This document shows positions 43,811 to 52,089 of a stretch of DNA of 64,000 nucleotides, in pieces. The notes below the pieces were generated by a model. That model worked only from the letters and a program-made list of their open reading frames with translations. It ran no database searches and was not told the origin of the DNA. The stretch comes from JANNAT01 sp031384605. GTDB taxonomy: Bacteria; Pseudomonadota; Alphaproteobacteria; Rhodobacterales; Rhodobacteraceae. The DNA is taken from positions 18,658-82,657 of the forward strand of contig JANNAT010000087.1 of the NCBI GenBank assembly GCA_031384605.1, written 5' to 3'. The translations under genes were made by a program, and so were the position numbers. Positions within the stretch are counted from its first letter, which is position 1; every line of letters starts with the position of its first letter.

Positions 43811-45244
43811 ATGACTGCTCCTGTCCAAACCGCGCGAACCCTATATGACAAAATCTGGGATGACCATGTCGTCCACCAGGCCGACGACGGCACCTGCCTT
43901 TTGTATATCGACCGCCACCTTGTGCATGAGGTCACCAGCCCACAGGCGTTTGAGGGCCTGCGTATGACGGGCCGCAAAGTTCGTAGCCCCGAAAAAACCA
44001 TCGCGGTGCCCGATCATAACGTGCCCACCACATTGGACCGGGCCAATGCCGCCACAATGACCGAAGACAGCCGCGTTCAGGTGAACGCTTTGGATACCAA
44101 CGCCAAAGAGTTTGGTATCCATTATTATCCTGTGTCCGATGTGCGCCAAGGCATTGTCCACATCGTTGGCCCTGAACAGGGCTGGACCTTGCCCGGCATG
44201 ACCGTGGTTTGCGGTGACAGCCATACCGCCACACATGGCGCCTTCGGATCACTGGCGCATGGTATCGGCACGTCAGAGGTGGAACATGTTCTGGCCACCC
44301 AAACGCTGATCCAGCGCAAGGGTCTTAATATGAAGGTGGAAATCACCGGATCACTGCGCCCCGGCGTTACCGCCAAAGACATCACCATGTCAGTCATTGG
44401 CGCTACAGGCACCGCAGGCGGCACCGGCTATGTGATCGAATACTGCGGCCAAGCCATTCGTGAATTGTCGATGGAAGGCCGCATGACCGTGTGCAACATG
44501 GCCATCGAAGGTGGCGCGCGGGCAGGGTTGATTGCGCCGGATGATAAAACCTATGCCTATTGTCTGGGCCGCCCGCATGCCCCCAAAGGGGCCGCTTGGG
44601 ACGCCGCAGTTGCCTATTGGAAGACCCTTTATACCGAAGAAGGCGCGCATTGGGATAAGGTTGTCACCCTGCGCGGCGAGGAAATTGCCCCTGTTGTGAC
44701 ATGGGGCACCAGCCCCGAAGACGTGCTACCGATCACGGGTGTTGTGCCGTCACCTTCGGATTTCACCGGTGGCAAAGTAGAAGCCGTGCAGCGGTCTTTG
44801 GACTATATGGGCCTGACGCCCGGCATGAAGCTGTCGGATATCAAGATTGACACGGTGTTCATCGGGTCTTGCACCAACGGTCGGATTGAAGATTTGCGCG
44901 CTGCTGCCGCGATCTTGAAGGGTAAGAAGAAGAAAGACGGATTGCGGGCAATGGTCGTTCCCGGATCTGGTCTGGTGCGGGCCCAAGCCGAAGCGGAAGG
45001 TCTGGCGCAGATCTTTATCGACGCCGGTTTTGAATGGCGTCTGGCGGGGTGTTCGATGTGTTTGGCAATGAACCCCGATCAGCTTGCCCCGGGTGAGCGC
45101 TGTGCAGCAACGTCAAACCGAAACTTTGAAGGCCGCCAGGGCCGCGGCGGGCGCACGCATTTGTTGTCGCCCCAAATGGCAGCGGCGGCAGCAATCACCG
45201 GTCATCTGACGGATGTGCGCGCGATGATGGGTGAAACGGTTTAA
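43811..45244 (+). CDS. leuC: 3-Isopropylmalate dehydratase, large subunit
   Basis: LeuC with LeuD isomerises 2- to 3-isopropylmalate in leucine synthesis. The 477-residue aconitase-family protein has the substrate stretch DHNVPTT near residues 68-74, CGDSHTATHGAFG near 133-145, and the [4Fe-4S] Cys ligands in GSCTNGRIED near 354-363 and AGCSMCLAMNPD near 415-426. AAGAGAGAG precedes the ATG. It ends in a strong palindromic terminator, so leuC is not cotranscribed with leuD, 2.2 kb away. Confidence 0.96.
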   Translation: MTAPVQTARTLYDKIWDDHVVHQADDGTCLLYIDRHLVHEVTSPQAFEGLRMTGRKVRSPEKTIAVPDHNVPTTLDRANAATMTEDSRVQVNALDTNAKEFGIHYYPVSDVRQGIVHIVGPEQGWTLPGMTVVCGDSHTATHGAFGSLAHGIGTSEVEHVLATQTLIQRKGLNMKVEITGSLRPGVTAKDITMSVIGATGTAGGTGYVIEYCGQAIRELSMEGRMTVCNMAIEGGARAGLIAPDDKTYAYCLGRPHAPKGAAWDAAVAYWKTLYTEEGAHWDKVVTLRGEEIAPVVTWGTSPEDVLPITGVVPSPSDFTGGKVEAVQRSLDYMGLTPGMKLSDIKIDTVFIGSCTNGRIEDLRAAAAILKGKKKKDGLRAMVVPGSGLVRAQAEAEGLAQIFIDAGFEWRLAGCSMCLAMNPDQLAPGERCAATSNRNFEGRQGRGGRTHLLSPQMAAAAAITGHLTDVRAMMGETV

Positions 45245-45252
45245 GACAGCAT

Positions 45253-45288
45253 GTCTAAGGGCGGCAGAATATTCTGCCGCCCTTAGAC
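45253..45288. terminator. Perfect 36-bp palindrome, bidirectional terminator after leuC
   Basis: Arms 45253-45270 and 45271-45288 are exact reverse complements (outer bases GTCTAAGGGCGGCAG), giving an 18-bp arm palindrome that can form a very stable hairpin. TTTAATCTT follows on the plus strand. It lies between the convergent leuC and HupE-like genes, the expected place for a shared terminator. Confidence 0.85.
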
Positions 45289-45316
45289 TTTAATCTTGGT
45301 CAGGTTTGAGGCGCAG

Positions 45317-46471
45317 TTACAAAAATACCCGCTCCACCGTCCACCACGCCCCCACAATCGCTATCAGTCCCGATGCCGGAATGGCCACGCGGGCGCGATA
45401 CCAGGCCTTGCGTCCGAACGGCCAACCCAACACCAAAAAGGCCAGCGCGATCACCGCCAATTGACCAAGTTCAACGCCGATGTTGAACCCAATAAGCCCG
45501 ACAAAAAATCGGTTGTCCTGCAACCCGACATCGCCAAGCACCGACGCAAACCCCAACCCGTGCAGCAGGCCAAACCCGAACACCACCGCCACCCGCGCAA
45601 GACCGATTCTGCCGCCCGCAATTGCGCCGCCGAAAATGTTCTCAACGGCAACATACACGATCGAGGCCGCGATCAATGGCTCTACAATCGATGCCGGAAT
45701 ACTGACGATATTCAAACTTGCCAGCGCCAGCGTAACGGTATGCGCCAGCGTAAACGCCGTCACCTGCAACAACATCGGCCTTAGGTGCAGCGCAAAGAAG
45801 AACAGCCCCAGCACGAACAAGATATGATCCAGCCCTTTGGGAACGATATGTTCAAACCCGGACACGATATACCGCGCAAACACTGCCCCGGCACTGTCGG
45901 TCGCAGCGCCCTCGCGGGGCAAGGGGTCGGACAGCGCCCCATCGGACAGAATTGCGGCATAGGAATCCTTATCCCCCTCGGCCTGCCGCACCACGAGCGA
46001 CCCGAATGCCGCGTCCCAACCGACTTGCACCGCTGATCCGTCCGAAGGTAAATCCGCTTGCAATGTCAAAATAGTATCGCGCGGCACGTCAACATCGCCG
46101 ACTTCGGGCACATCAATGGCGACTATGCGCGCCACCAACACCGTGTCGCCCGCCTTGATCAAAAACCGGGGCGCAAGATCGGGCCAGGCTGCGGTCAACG
46201 TCGCCGCAAGTGCGGCAGGATCATCCGCGCGCAAGGTATCGTATCGCCCGGCAAGCGGCGAGTCGTTGGTATCATCCAACCCGGCAAGGCTCATTCCTGC
46301 CAGCATTGGTTCCAATGTCAGGCGGATCGTCAGGTCCACTGTTGCTTGCCCAACAGCCACATTCGCCACCGCCGGGCGCACTTCATGGGCAGCAGCCGGG
46401 ACCGACGCCATTGACACTGCGGCGATTAAGATCAACTTCCTTACAAAGCAGGTCAAAGGGTGAAACAACAT
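45317..46471 (-). CDS. HupE/UreJ family membrane protein
   Basis: The 384-residue protein has a signal peptide (about 1-28, ending VPAAA), a periplasmic domain of about 150 residues with beta-rich sequence, and a C-terminal HupE/UreJ-2 membrane domain. That domain shows GFEHIVPKGLDHILFVLGLFF, FTLAHTVTLALA and FGFGLLHGLGFASVL, whose His residues are typical of this putative nickel/cobalt or hydrogenase-accessory permease family. ATG 46471 overlaps the start of the divergent DUF4198 gene. A longer frame to 46636 has no signal-like start. Metal transport is inference from the family. Confidence 0.82.
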   Translation of the reverse strand: MLFHPLTCFVRKLILIAAVSMASVPAAAHEVRPAVANVAVGQATVDLTIRLTLEPMLAGMSLAGLDDTNDSPLAGRYDTLRADDPAALAATLTAAWPDLAPRFLIKAGDTVLVARIVAIDVPEVGDVDVPRDTILTLQADLPSDGSAVQVGWDAAFGSLVVRQAEGDKDSYAAILSDGALSDPLPREGAATDSAGAVFARYIVSGFEHIVPKGLDHILFVLGLFFFALHLRPMLLQVTAFTLAHTVTLALASLNIVSIPASIVEPLIAASIVYVAVENIFGGAIAGGRIGLARVAVVFGFGLLHGLGFASVLGDVGLQDNRFFVGLIGFNIGVELGQLAVIALAFLVLGWPFGRKAWYRARVAIPASGLIAIVGAWWTVERVFL

Positions 46472-47288
46472 GGCACGACCTTTCTGGACATCGGTTTTGT
46501 TTGGCACAGCCTTGGCTGCATTTAGTGCATTTTCGGTGCAGGCACATGAATTCTGGCTTCTTCCCAATGATTTCACGGTTGAAGACGGCACACAAATAGA
46601 GGTTTCTTTGCGCAACGGCGAAAAGATGAAAGGCATCGAAGTGCCTTATCTGCCCGGCACCATCGCCCGGTTCGAATTGGTGATCGGTAACACTGTTACG
46701 CCTGTGACGTCGCGCCTTGGCGACACACCGGCGATGAGCCTTGTAGCCCCGGCATCGGGCCTTGCCGTTGTTTTGCACCAAACCAATCCGACGCTGCTGA
46801 CCTATAAGGATTTCAGTAAGTTCCAGCGTTTTGTCGCCCATAAAGCCATGCCACAGATTCTTGACCAACATGCTGCCCGTGGCTTGCCGGAAACCGGATT
46901 TATCGAAGATTACAGCCGCTATGCCAAGTCTCTGATCGCCATCGGTGCCGGGGAAGGGGCTGATCGCGCAATGGGGCTACGCATTGAAATCGTGGCGCTG
47001 GCAAACCCCTATACCGATGATCTAACCGCAGGCATGCCTTTGCAAGTGCTTCTTGATGGCCAACCCCGCGTCGCCGCCCAGCTTGAACTGTTCGTTACCG
47101 CGCCTGATGGCACCATTACCCAAACCCCCTACATCACCGATGCCAAGGGTCAGGTCATCGTTCCGGCCCAATCGGGCTATACCTATCTGGCAGATAGTGT
47201 CGATATTTTCGCGCTGCCAAATAACGATGCCACAGCAGGTCCGGTGTGGCATTCCGATTGGGCGTCGCTGACTTATCTGGTGCCCTGA
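46470..47288 (+). CDS. DUF4198 domain periplasmic protein
   Basis: The 272-residue protein has a signal peptide (about 1-25, cleavage near VQA) followed directly by HEFWLLPNDFTVEDG, the start of the DUF4198/NikM-like domain. An N-terminal His right after processing is typical and may bind metal. The C-terminus has an Ig-like stretch with GQVIVPAQSGYTYLADS. AAAGGG about ten bases before ATG 46470 is a good ribosome site. It is head-to-head with the HupE-like gene, consistent with a shared metal-uptake role. Its stop lies in a 28-bp direct repeat. Confidence 0.82.
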   Translation: MARPFWTSVLFGTALAAFSAFSVQAHEFWLLPNDFTVEDGTQIEVSLRNGEKMKGIEVPYLPGTIARFELVIGNTVTPVTSRLGDTPAMSLVAPASGLAVVLHQTNPTLLTYKDFSKFQRFVAHKAMPQILDQHAARGLPETGFIEDYSRYAKSLIAIGAGEGADRAMGLRIEIVALANPYTDDLTAGMPLQVLLDGQPRVAAQLELFVTAPDGTITQTPYITDAKGQVIVPAQSGYTYLADSVDIFALPNNDATAGPVWHSDWASLTYLVP

Positions 47289-47370
47289 CCACGCGCGCGC
47301 CCAAAGTTTGAGAATGCAGGCTGTCGGAAAGTTCGGCAGGTCGCCCTGACCACGCGCGCGCCCAAAGTTT
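47282..47370. repeat. 28-bp direct repeat straddling the DUF4198 stop
   Basis: The 28 bases at 47282-47309 (beginning GCCCTGACCACGCGCG) recur exactly at 47343-47370, with a 61-bp period. The first copy contains the TGA stop of the DUF4198 gene. The 33 bases between copies are not repeated. It looks like a local duplication or recombination scar between the DUF4198 gene and leuD. The core CGCGCGCG could form left-handed or slippage-prone DNA. Confidence 0.85.
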
Positions 47371-47437
47371 ACCTGCCCGCTGCGCTTGAAGCACGCCGGC
47401 CCATAAGATAGACACCGCGCAAAGACAGGAGAACCCG

Positions 47438-48043
47438 ATGGACCCGTTCACCAAACTCACCGGCATTGCCGCCCCTATGCAACTGGTCAATATCGACACT
47501 GATATGATTATCCCAAAGCAGTTTTTGAAAACCATCGCCCGCACGGGCCTTGGCAAGAACCTGTTTGACGAGATGCGCTATAATCTGGACGGCACGGAAA
47601 TTGCTGATTTCGTGTTGAACCAGCCTGCGTATCGGCAGTCTGAAATTATCGTGGCGGGTGATAACTTTGGCTGCGGGTCTTCACGTGAACACGCGCCTTG
47701 GGCGTTGTTGGATTTCGGCATTCGCTGTGTGATCGCAACCAGCTTTGCCGATATCTTTTACAACAACTGCTTTAAGAACGGTATCCTGCCCATTGTGATG
47801 CCGCCCGAAGTGGTAGACGTGCTGATGGCAGATGCGCGGCGCGGCGCGAATGCCCGGATGAGCGTGGATCTGGAAACCCAAACCGTCACAACGTCTGACG
47901 GTCAGGTGTTTGGGTTTGAGGTTGATGCGTTCCGCAAGCATTGCCTGATGAACGGGTTAGACGATATTGGCCTGACTTTGGAAAAAGCGGCGGCGATCGA
48001 CACATTTGAAAAACGCAATTCTGCCTTGCGACCTTGGGCCTAA
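47438..48043 (+). CDS. leuD: 3-Isopropylmalate dehydratase, small subunit
   Basis: LeuD provides the swivelling domain of isopropylmalate isomerase with LeuC. The 201-residue protein has the family start MDPFTKLTGIAAPMQLVNIDTDMIIPKQFLK, the active-site block AGDNFGCGSSREHAPWALLDFGIRCVIA near residues 72-99 and FYNNCFKNGILPI near 107-119. AGGAGA precedes the ATG. It has its own promoter region after the 28-bp repeats and a terminator 30 bases after the stop. Confidence 0.96.
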   Translation: MDPFTKLTGIAAPMQLVNIDTDMIIPKQFLKTIARTGLGKNLFDEMRYNLDGTEIADFVLNQPAYRQSEIIVAGDNFGCGSSREHAPWALLDFGIRCVIATSFADIFYNNCFKNGILPIVMPPEVVDVLMADARRGANARMSVDLETQTVTTSDGQVFGFEVDAFRKHCLMNGLDDIGLTLEKAAAIDTFEKRNSALRPWA

Positions 48044-48068
48044 CCACCACCCATGCCACTATATATAG

Positions 48069-48096
48069 GGCCGCTCCATAGGGCGGCCTTTTTTTT
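48069..48096 (+). terminator. Rho-independent terminator after leuD
   Basis: The stem GGCCGC (48069-48074) pairs with GCGGCC (48083-48088) across an 8-base loop and is followed by eight T residues (48089-48096). It begins 26 bases after the leuD stop on the same strand. Confidence 0.88.
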
Positions 48097-48300
48097 ACCG
48101 TTTTCTTGATTCAATCCTGCAACACCTTCTCCCAGAAAGCGCCGCATTGGGGTGATCATCTTAACCAATGTGTTGCTGTCTTTGGGGAAAGAAGGCAAGA
48201 ATTGGGCAAGAATGAGGCAGTCCGCCACAATGTGCGGAACATACTCGGAATAAGGGGCTGGCTTAGTACCGGTCTTGTCCGATTTGAGGGTGGCAAAGCA

Positions 48301-49140
48301 GTGTTTTCACGGCTGACAGGCGCAGTAGTGCGGATGATTCTGGTGATGGTGTTGGTGGCAACACCGTCTGTTGTCTTGGTGGATGTCACTGCAGACACAA
48401 AACAAATGGTCGCCTTGGTGGCGTTGTTTGCGGGCATGCTGACCTTTGTCGAATACAACGCGACTTATCCCAGTCTGGTAGAGTTTCGGGACGCCTCACC
48501 GTTCAATCGGGTTCGATTTTTGATGTTGTTGGCAACGGTTTTTTGTTTGTCGGCAATAGAGCGCGGTAAGGTCGTTGCATCCACACTGACCGAGTTTACA
48601 GATGCCGTGGGAACGTTGATTGGGGTTTCGATGGACTTCCCCTACAGCCCTGTCCGTTTGGCCACATTGATGGTGGCAGACTCTGCCTCTGCGGATCAAG
48701 TTTCGGCGATTCGAACCGCTGCTGGGATGGCCTACCTTATCTCATTAATTTCACTTGGAATTTTTGTGGTTCTTTTGAAGGTCGGTCATTGGCCAAACCG
48801 CGGAAAAGCCTTTAACGTTTGGGTGAACCTGCCCACTTTTGACCCAACTGTTGGTGGCGATGTGGTGGCGCGGCTGATGCGCGATGCCCGCGTTAACATT
48901 GCGTTAGGGTTTTTGCTGCCATTCTTGACGCCAGCTGTGGTTAAAATCGGCTCTATGGGTTTTGAACCGTTGACGCTGACCTCGCCGCAAACCTTGATCT
49001 GGACCTTGACCGCATGGGCCTTTTTACCCGCCAGCTTGTTCATGCGCGGAATCGCCATGGGACGGATCGCCGATATGATCCAGCAATCACGCGCGGCCAA
49101 CGGCTTGGCGGAATCCGGCAAACGGTATGCACCTGCCTGA
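48301..49140 (+). CDS. Multi-pass membrane protein of unknown function
   Basis: The 279-residue protein has about six hydrophobic segments: VRMILVMVLVATPSVVLV near residues 10-27, MVALVALFAGMLTFVEY near 34-50, LMLLATVFCLSAI, AGMAYLISLISLGIFVVLL, ALGFLLPFLTPAVV, and WTLTAWAFLPASLFM. I chose GTG 48301 with GAGGG ten bases before it; the open frame reaches back to 48106 but that part lacks family-like sequence and runs into the leuD terminator region. No domain is recognised, though the even composition suggests a conserved gene. The next gene overlaps its stop. Confidence 0.72.
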   Translation: MFSRLTGAVVRMILVMVLVATPSVVLVDVTADTKQMVALVALFAGMLTFVEYNATYPSLVEFRDASPFNRVRFLMLLATVFCLSAIERGKVVASTLTEFTDAVGTLIGVSMDFPYSPVRLATLMVADSASADQVSAIRTAAGMAYLISLISLGIFVVLLKVGHWPNRGKAFNVWVNLPTFDPTVGGDVVARLMRDARVNIALGFLLPFLTPAVVKIGSMGFEPLTLTSPQTLIWTLTAWAFLPASLFMRGIAMGRIADMIQQSRAANGLAESGKRYAPA

Positions 49141-50171
49141 TTTGGCTGTTTCTTAACGGCCTTGCACCGGCCGAAACCCTGCGTATCGCCACCTATAACC
49201 CCGAGATGACGGATCAGGGACCCGGTCTTGTCATGCAAGCTTTAAGGCGGGACGACGACCCAAAGATGATTGCGGCAGTTGCTGTGATCGCGGCACTGAA
49301 CGCCGATGTGTTGTTGTTAACCGGCATTGATTATGATGCCCAAGGGCTGACACTTGCGGCTTTGGCAGAAAACCTTGGCATGGCCGGGGCAAGCTATCCC
49401 TTTCAACTGGCACTGCGGCCAAACACAGGCGTTGCGACGGGTCTTGATCTTGACGGCAATGGCCGGTTGGGAGAACCGCGCGATGCCATGGGATATGGGC
49501 ACTTTGCGGGGGCCGCGGGCATGGCGATTCTGTCCCGTTTTCCCATTGATGCCGCAAATATCCGTGATTTCAGCGGGTTTTTATGGACAGACCTGCCCAA
49601 TAACCTGATGCAAGATACTGCCCCCGTTCGCGCCATCCAACGGCTGTCTACCACGGGCATGTATGAAGTGCCCGTCATGCTTCCAAATGGTAAATCTTTG
49701 CGATTGCTTACTTATTATGCAACGCCGCCAGTGTTTGACGGCCCGGAAGACCGCAATGGACGGCGCAACCATGATGAAACTGCATTCTGGTTGCACCTGT
49801 TGGATGGACAGCTGCCCGTTGCGGCCCCTGCGCGGCCGTTTGTTCTGCTTGGTCAGCCAAACCTTGATCCTACCGATGGCGAAGGGCGCCCCGCAGCGTT
49901 GCGCGCGCTGCTTTCGCACCCAGATTTGCAAGATGTCGCGGCGCGGGGCGCGTCAAACCGGGTGGATACGGATCAGGTTGGCGACGCGGCTATGGACACA
50001 GCACTTTACAACGGCATTGGTGGTTTGCGCGTCGAACAGATTTTAGCATCAATTGACTTGCAAGTAACAAAGGCGGGTGTGCTGTGGCCGCCGCTGACCG
50101 ACCCGTTTGCCAGCACTCTTGCCACAGCCTCACGTCATCGCCCGGTTTGGATTGATATTGCGTGGCCTTAA
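49137..50171 (+). CDS. Secreted endonuclease/exonuclease/phosphatase family protein
   Basis: The mature protein (after LIWLFLNGLAPAE) begins TLRIATYNPEM, the N-terminal strand of the EEP fold, and shows LNADVLLLTGIDYD, a FVLLGQPNLDPTDG stretch (family GDFN-like position, Gln for Asp) and a C-terminal SRHRPVWIDI close to the usual SDHxPV. Substrate is unknown and catalysis uncertain. The start is a puzzle: the signal-like segment starts at CTG 49137, whose last bases form the TGA of the preceding gene (CTGA where ATGA is usual). The in-frame ATG at 49014 would add 41 residues inside the upstream gene and is unlikely. Confidence 0.72.
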   Translation: MIWLFLNGLAPAETLRIATYNPEMTDQGPGLVMQALRRDDDPKMIAAVAVIAALNADVLLLTGIDYDAQGLTLAALAENLGMAGASYPFQLALRPNTGVATGLDLDGNGRLGEPRDAMGYGHFAGAAGMAILSRFPIDAANIRDFSGFLWTDLPNNLMQDTAPVRAIQRLSTTGMYEVPVMLPNGKSLRLLTYYATPPVFDGPEDRNGRRNHDETAFWLHLLDGQLPVAAPARPFVLLGQPNLDPTDGEGRPAALRALLSHPDLQDVAARGASNRVDTDQVGDAAMDTALYNGIGGLRVEQILASIDLQVTKAGVLWPPLTDPFASTLATASRHRPVWIDIAWP

Positions 50172-51044
50172 CCCCAAAGCCCCGACATGGGCGGCAACGA
50201 CATCGGCAAAGGCGGTTGCTTTGAAATCAGGCAACAGTGCGACCATCGGCGCAGGATCAAGCCGGTGCGGCGTGTCCATCAGATAGCGCATTTCAAGCAA
50301 TTCACGTGCCAGTTCCCAAAACGGCGAGGCGACGCGCATGAACCACCACGGAAAGGCTGTGTAGGTAAAATCGCGGCCGGTTTGCCGTTTCAGCTCGCCC
50401 CGCAAATCATCCATTGAAAAGGTCAGTCCCGCGAAAGGGACATCCGTATAAGGGGCAAGCCGCGCACGAATGGCCGCCAGTTCCACCGCTGCGCGTGCCA
50501 TATCCGGCAGATAGGCATAGGCGCGCGGCACGCCCGGTGCGCCCATCAAGGCAATCTTGCCCTTCGGCGCGGATTTCAGCGTAACCATATTCATCGCCGT
50601 CGTTGGTTTTGCTTCGTCAAGAAAATCGCCACCACGCAAAATGATAACCTGCACGCCTGAAGTGCGATGCGCCGTCTCCATTTCCATTCGGATATGACCT
50701 TTGCGCGAAACCGGGCGCTGCGCGGTGTCCGGCCCCCACGGGCCGGGTTGATCGCCATAAGGATAAACATTTCCCGGCACGATCACCGTTGCACCCGATG
50801 CTTTTGCTGCCGCAAGCACCTGTTGCGTCAGTTGCGGGATCAAACGCGCCCAATCATGATACATCGGCGGGTTCAACCCATTGACGATAACATCCGCGCC
50901 GATTGCAGCGGCATTCATGTCGGTGCCGCGCTGATACCTGCGAATTTGCCAGCCTGTCGCTGCAAATGCCTGCGCGCAGCGGCTGCCAAACAACCCGGAT
51001 GCGCCCAAAATCAATACTGTGCCCGTTCTTGTTGTGCCTGTCAT
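50130..51044 (-). CDS. NAD(P)-dependent epimerase/reductase-like SDR protein
   Basis: The 304-residue extended-SDR protein has the nucleotide loop VLILGASGLFGSRCAQAF near residues 10-27. Strand-end VIVNGLNPPMY follows near 52-62, and VIVPGNVYPYGDQPG near 87-101 places the usual catalytic Tyr region. Substrate is unknown. It overlaps the EEP gene at its 3' end by 42 bases and diverges from the LysR gene across 106 bases, suggesting control by that regulator. Confidence 0.8.
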   Translation of the reverse strand: MTGTTRTGTVLILGASGLFGSRCAQAFAATGWQIRRYQRGTDMNAAAIGADVIVNGLNPPMYHDWARLIPQLTQQVLAAAKASGATVIVPGNVYPYGDQPGPWGPDTAQRPVSRKGHIRMEMETAHRTSGVQVIILRGGDFLDEAKPTTAMNMVTLKSAPKGKIALMGAPGVPRAYAYLPDMARAAVELAAIRARLAPYTDVPFAGLTFSMDDLRGELKRQTGRDFTYTAFPWWFMRVASPFWELARELLEMRYLMDTPHRLDPAPMVALLPDFKATAFADVVAAHVGALGLRPRNINPNRAMT

Positions 51045-51109
51045 AGGTTACCTTTTGTTGCTGATTTCCCAAATTCTGATTTTCCCAAAATAGATAGGCG
51101 ATTCATGTT

Positions 51110-51134
51110 TAGGTATTCTCTAAAATAAAACCTA
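51110..51134. promoter_or_regulatory. Inverted repeat in the SDR/LysR intergenic region
   Basis: TAGGT (51110-51114) and ACCTA (51130-51134) flank 15 bases of AT-rich sequence, 17 bases before the LysR start. The 106-base region between the divergent SDR and LysR genes is notably AT-rich, as expected for overlapping promoters. Classical LysR sites are T-N11-A within a dyad, so this is only a candidate. Confidence 0.4.
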
Positions 51135-51150
51135 TGATATACGTAAATGT

Positions 51151-52056
51151 ATGGGAATTCCCGACTGGACCATCGCACGCTCTTTTCTTGCTGTGGCAGA
51201 AACAGGGTCATTATCCGCCGCTGCGCGGGCGCTGAACCTTACCCAACCCACGCTTGGCCGTCATATTGCCGCGCTGGAGGCAGATCTGAACCTGACATTG
51301 TTCACCCGTTCCGCACGCGGATTGGTCCAAAGCGGGGCCGCAAAGGCCCTGGTGCCGCACGCAATCGCGATGCGGGATGCTGCGGCCCGGATGTCATTGG
51401 TGGCGGCGGGCCATGATGAAAGCTTTTCCGGCACAGTGCGCGTTACCGCCAGCCGGGTCGTTGCAAATTACATCTTGCCTGCGATGCTGGCGCAATTGCG
51501 CCAAGTTGAACCAGATATCCAAATCGAACTGGTGCCGTCAGACAGCAGCGAAAATTTGCTGTTCCGCGAGGCAGACATCGCCCTGCGAATGTATAGGCCA
51601 ACTCAATTGGATGTGATTACAGTGCATCTTTGCGATTTTCCACTGGGCCTTTACGCGACCCCTGCTTACGTCAGTCAGCACGGCCTACCGCAAAATTTTG
51701 ACGATCTTGCTGCCCTTGATTTCGTGGGCTTTGACAGGTCTGACTCGATGATTGCCATCATGCGGAATTTGGGTTTGAACCGGGTGCGCGAGGATTTCGC
51801 GCTGAGGTGCGACGACCAGATCGTTTATTGGAACCTTGTGCGGGCCGGGTGCGGGATTGGCGGAATGCAAACAATCATCGCAGAGGCTGATCCGACGGTC
51901 GTGCGGGTTGCCCCATTCATCACCCTGCCATCCCTGCCAATCTGGCTGACGGCTGCCGAAGCGTTGCGCCAGACACCTCGTATTCGGCGCGTCTTCGACC
52001 ATCTTAGCGACAGTTTCAGGGCGCTTCGGCTTGACCCTTTGGCACGCATTGGCTAG
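51151..52056 (+). CDS. LysR family transcriptional regulator
   Basis: The 301-residue protein has an N-terminal winged helix-turn-helix: GSLSAAARALNLTQPTLGRHIAALEADLNLTLFTRSARG near residues 18-56. A LysR-type effector domain follows (about 90-295) with GTVRVTASRVVANYILP and a C-terminal VRAGCGIGGMQTII. It diverges from an SDR gene, the classical arrangement for a LysR regulator and its target. leuB starts 33 bases after its stop, but co-regulation is not shown. Confidence 0.88.
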   Translation: MGIPDWTIARSFLAVAETGSLSAAARALNLTQPTLGRHIAALEADLNLTLFTRSARGLVQSGAAKALVPHAIAMRDAAARMSLVAAGHDESFSGTVRVTASRVVANYILPAMLAQLRQVEPDIQIELVPSDSSENLLFREADIALRMYRPTQLDVITVHLCDFPLGLYATPAYVSQHGLPQNFDDLAALDFVGFDRSDSMIAIMRNLGLNRVREDFALRCDDQIVYWNLVRAGCGIGGMQTIIAEADPTVVRVAPFITLPSLPIWLTAAEALRQTPRIRRVFDHLSDSFRALRLDPLARIG

Positions 52057-52089
52057 GCCAGCCGCAACAATAGTTGCAGGAGCGCGCCC

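Noticed and set aside
47282..47370. CRISPR-like repeat
   Set aside because: Only two copies, with no spacer series and no cas genes nearby.
49014..49136. Upstream ATG start for the EEP-like gene
   Set aside because: It would place 41 hydrophilic residues before the signal peptide, all inside the upstream gene.
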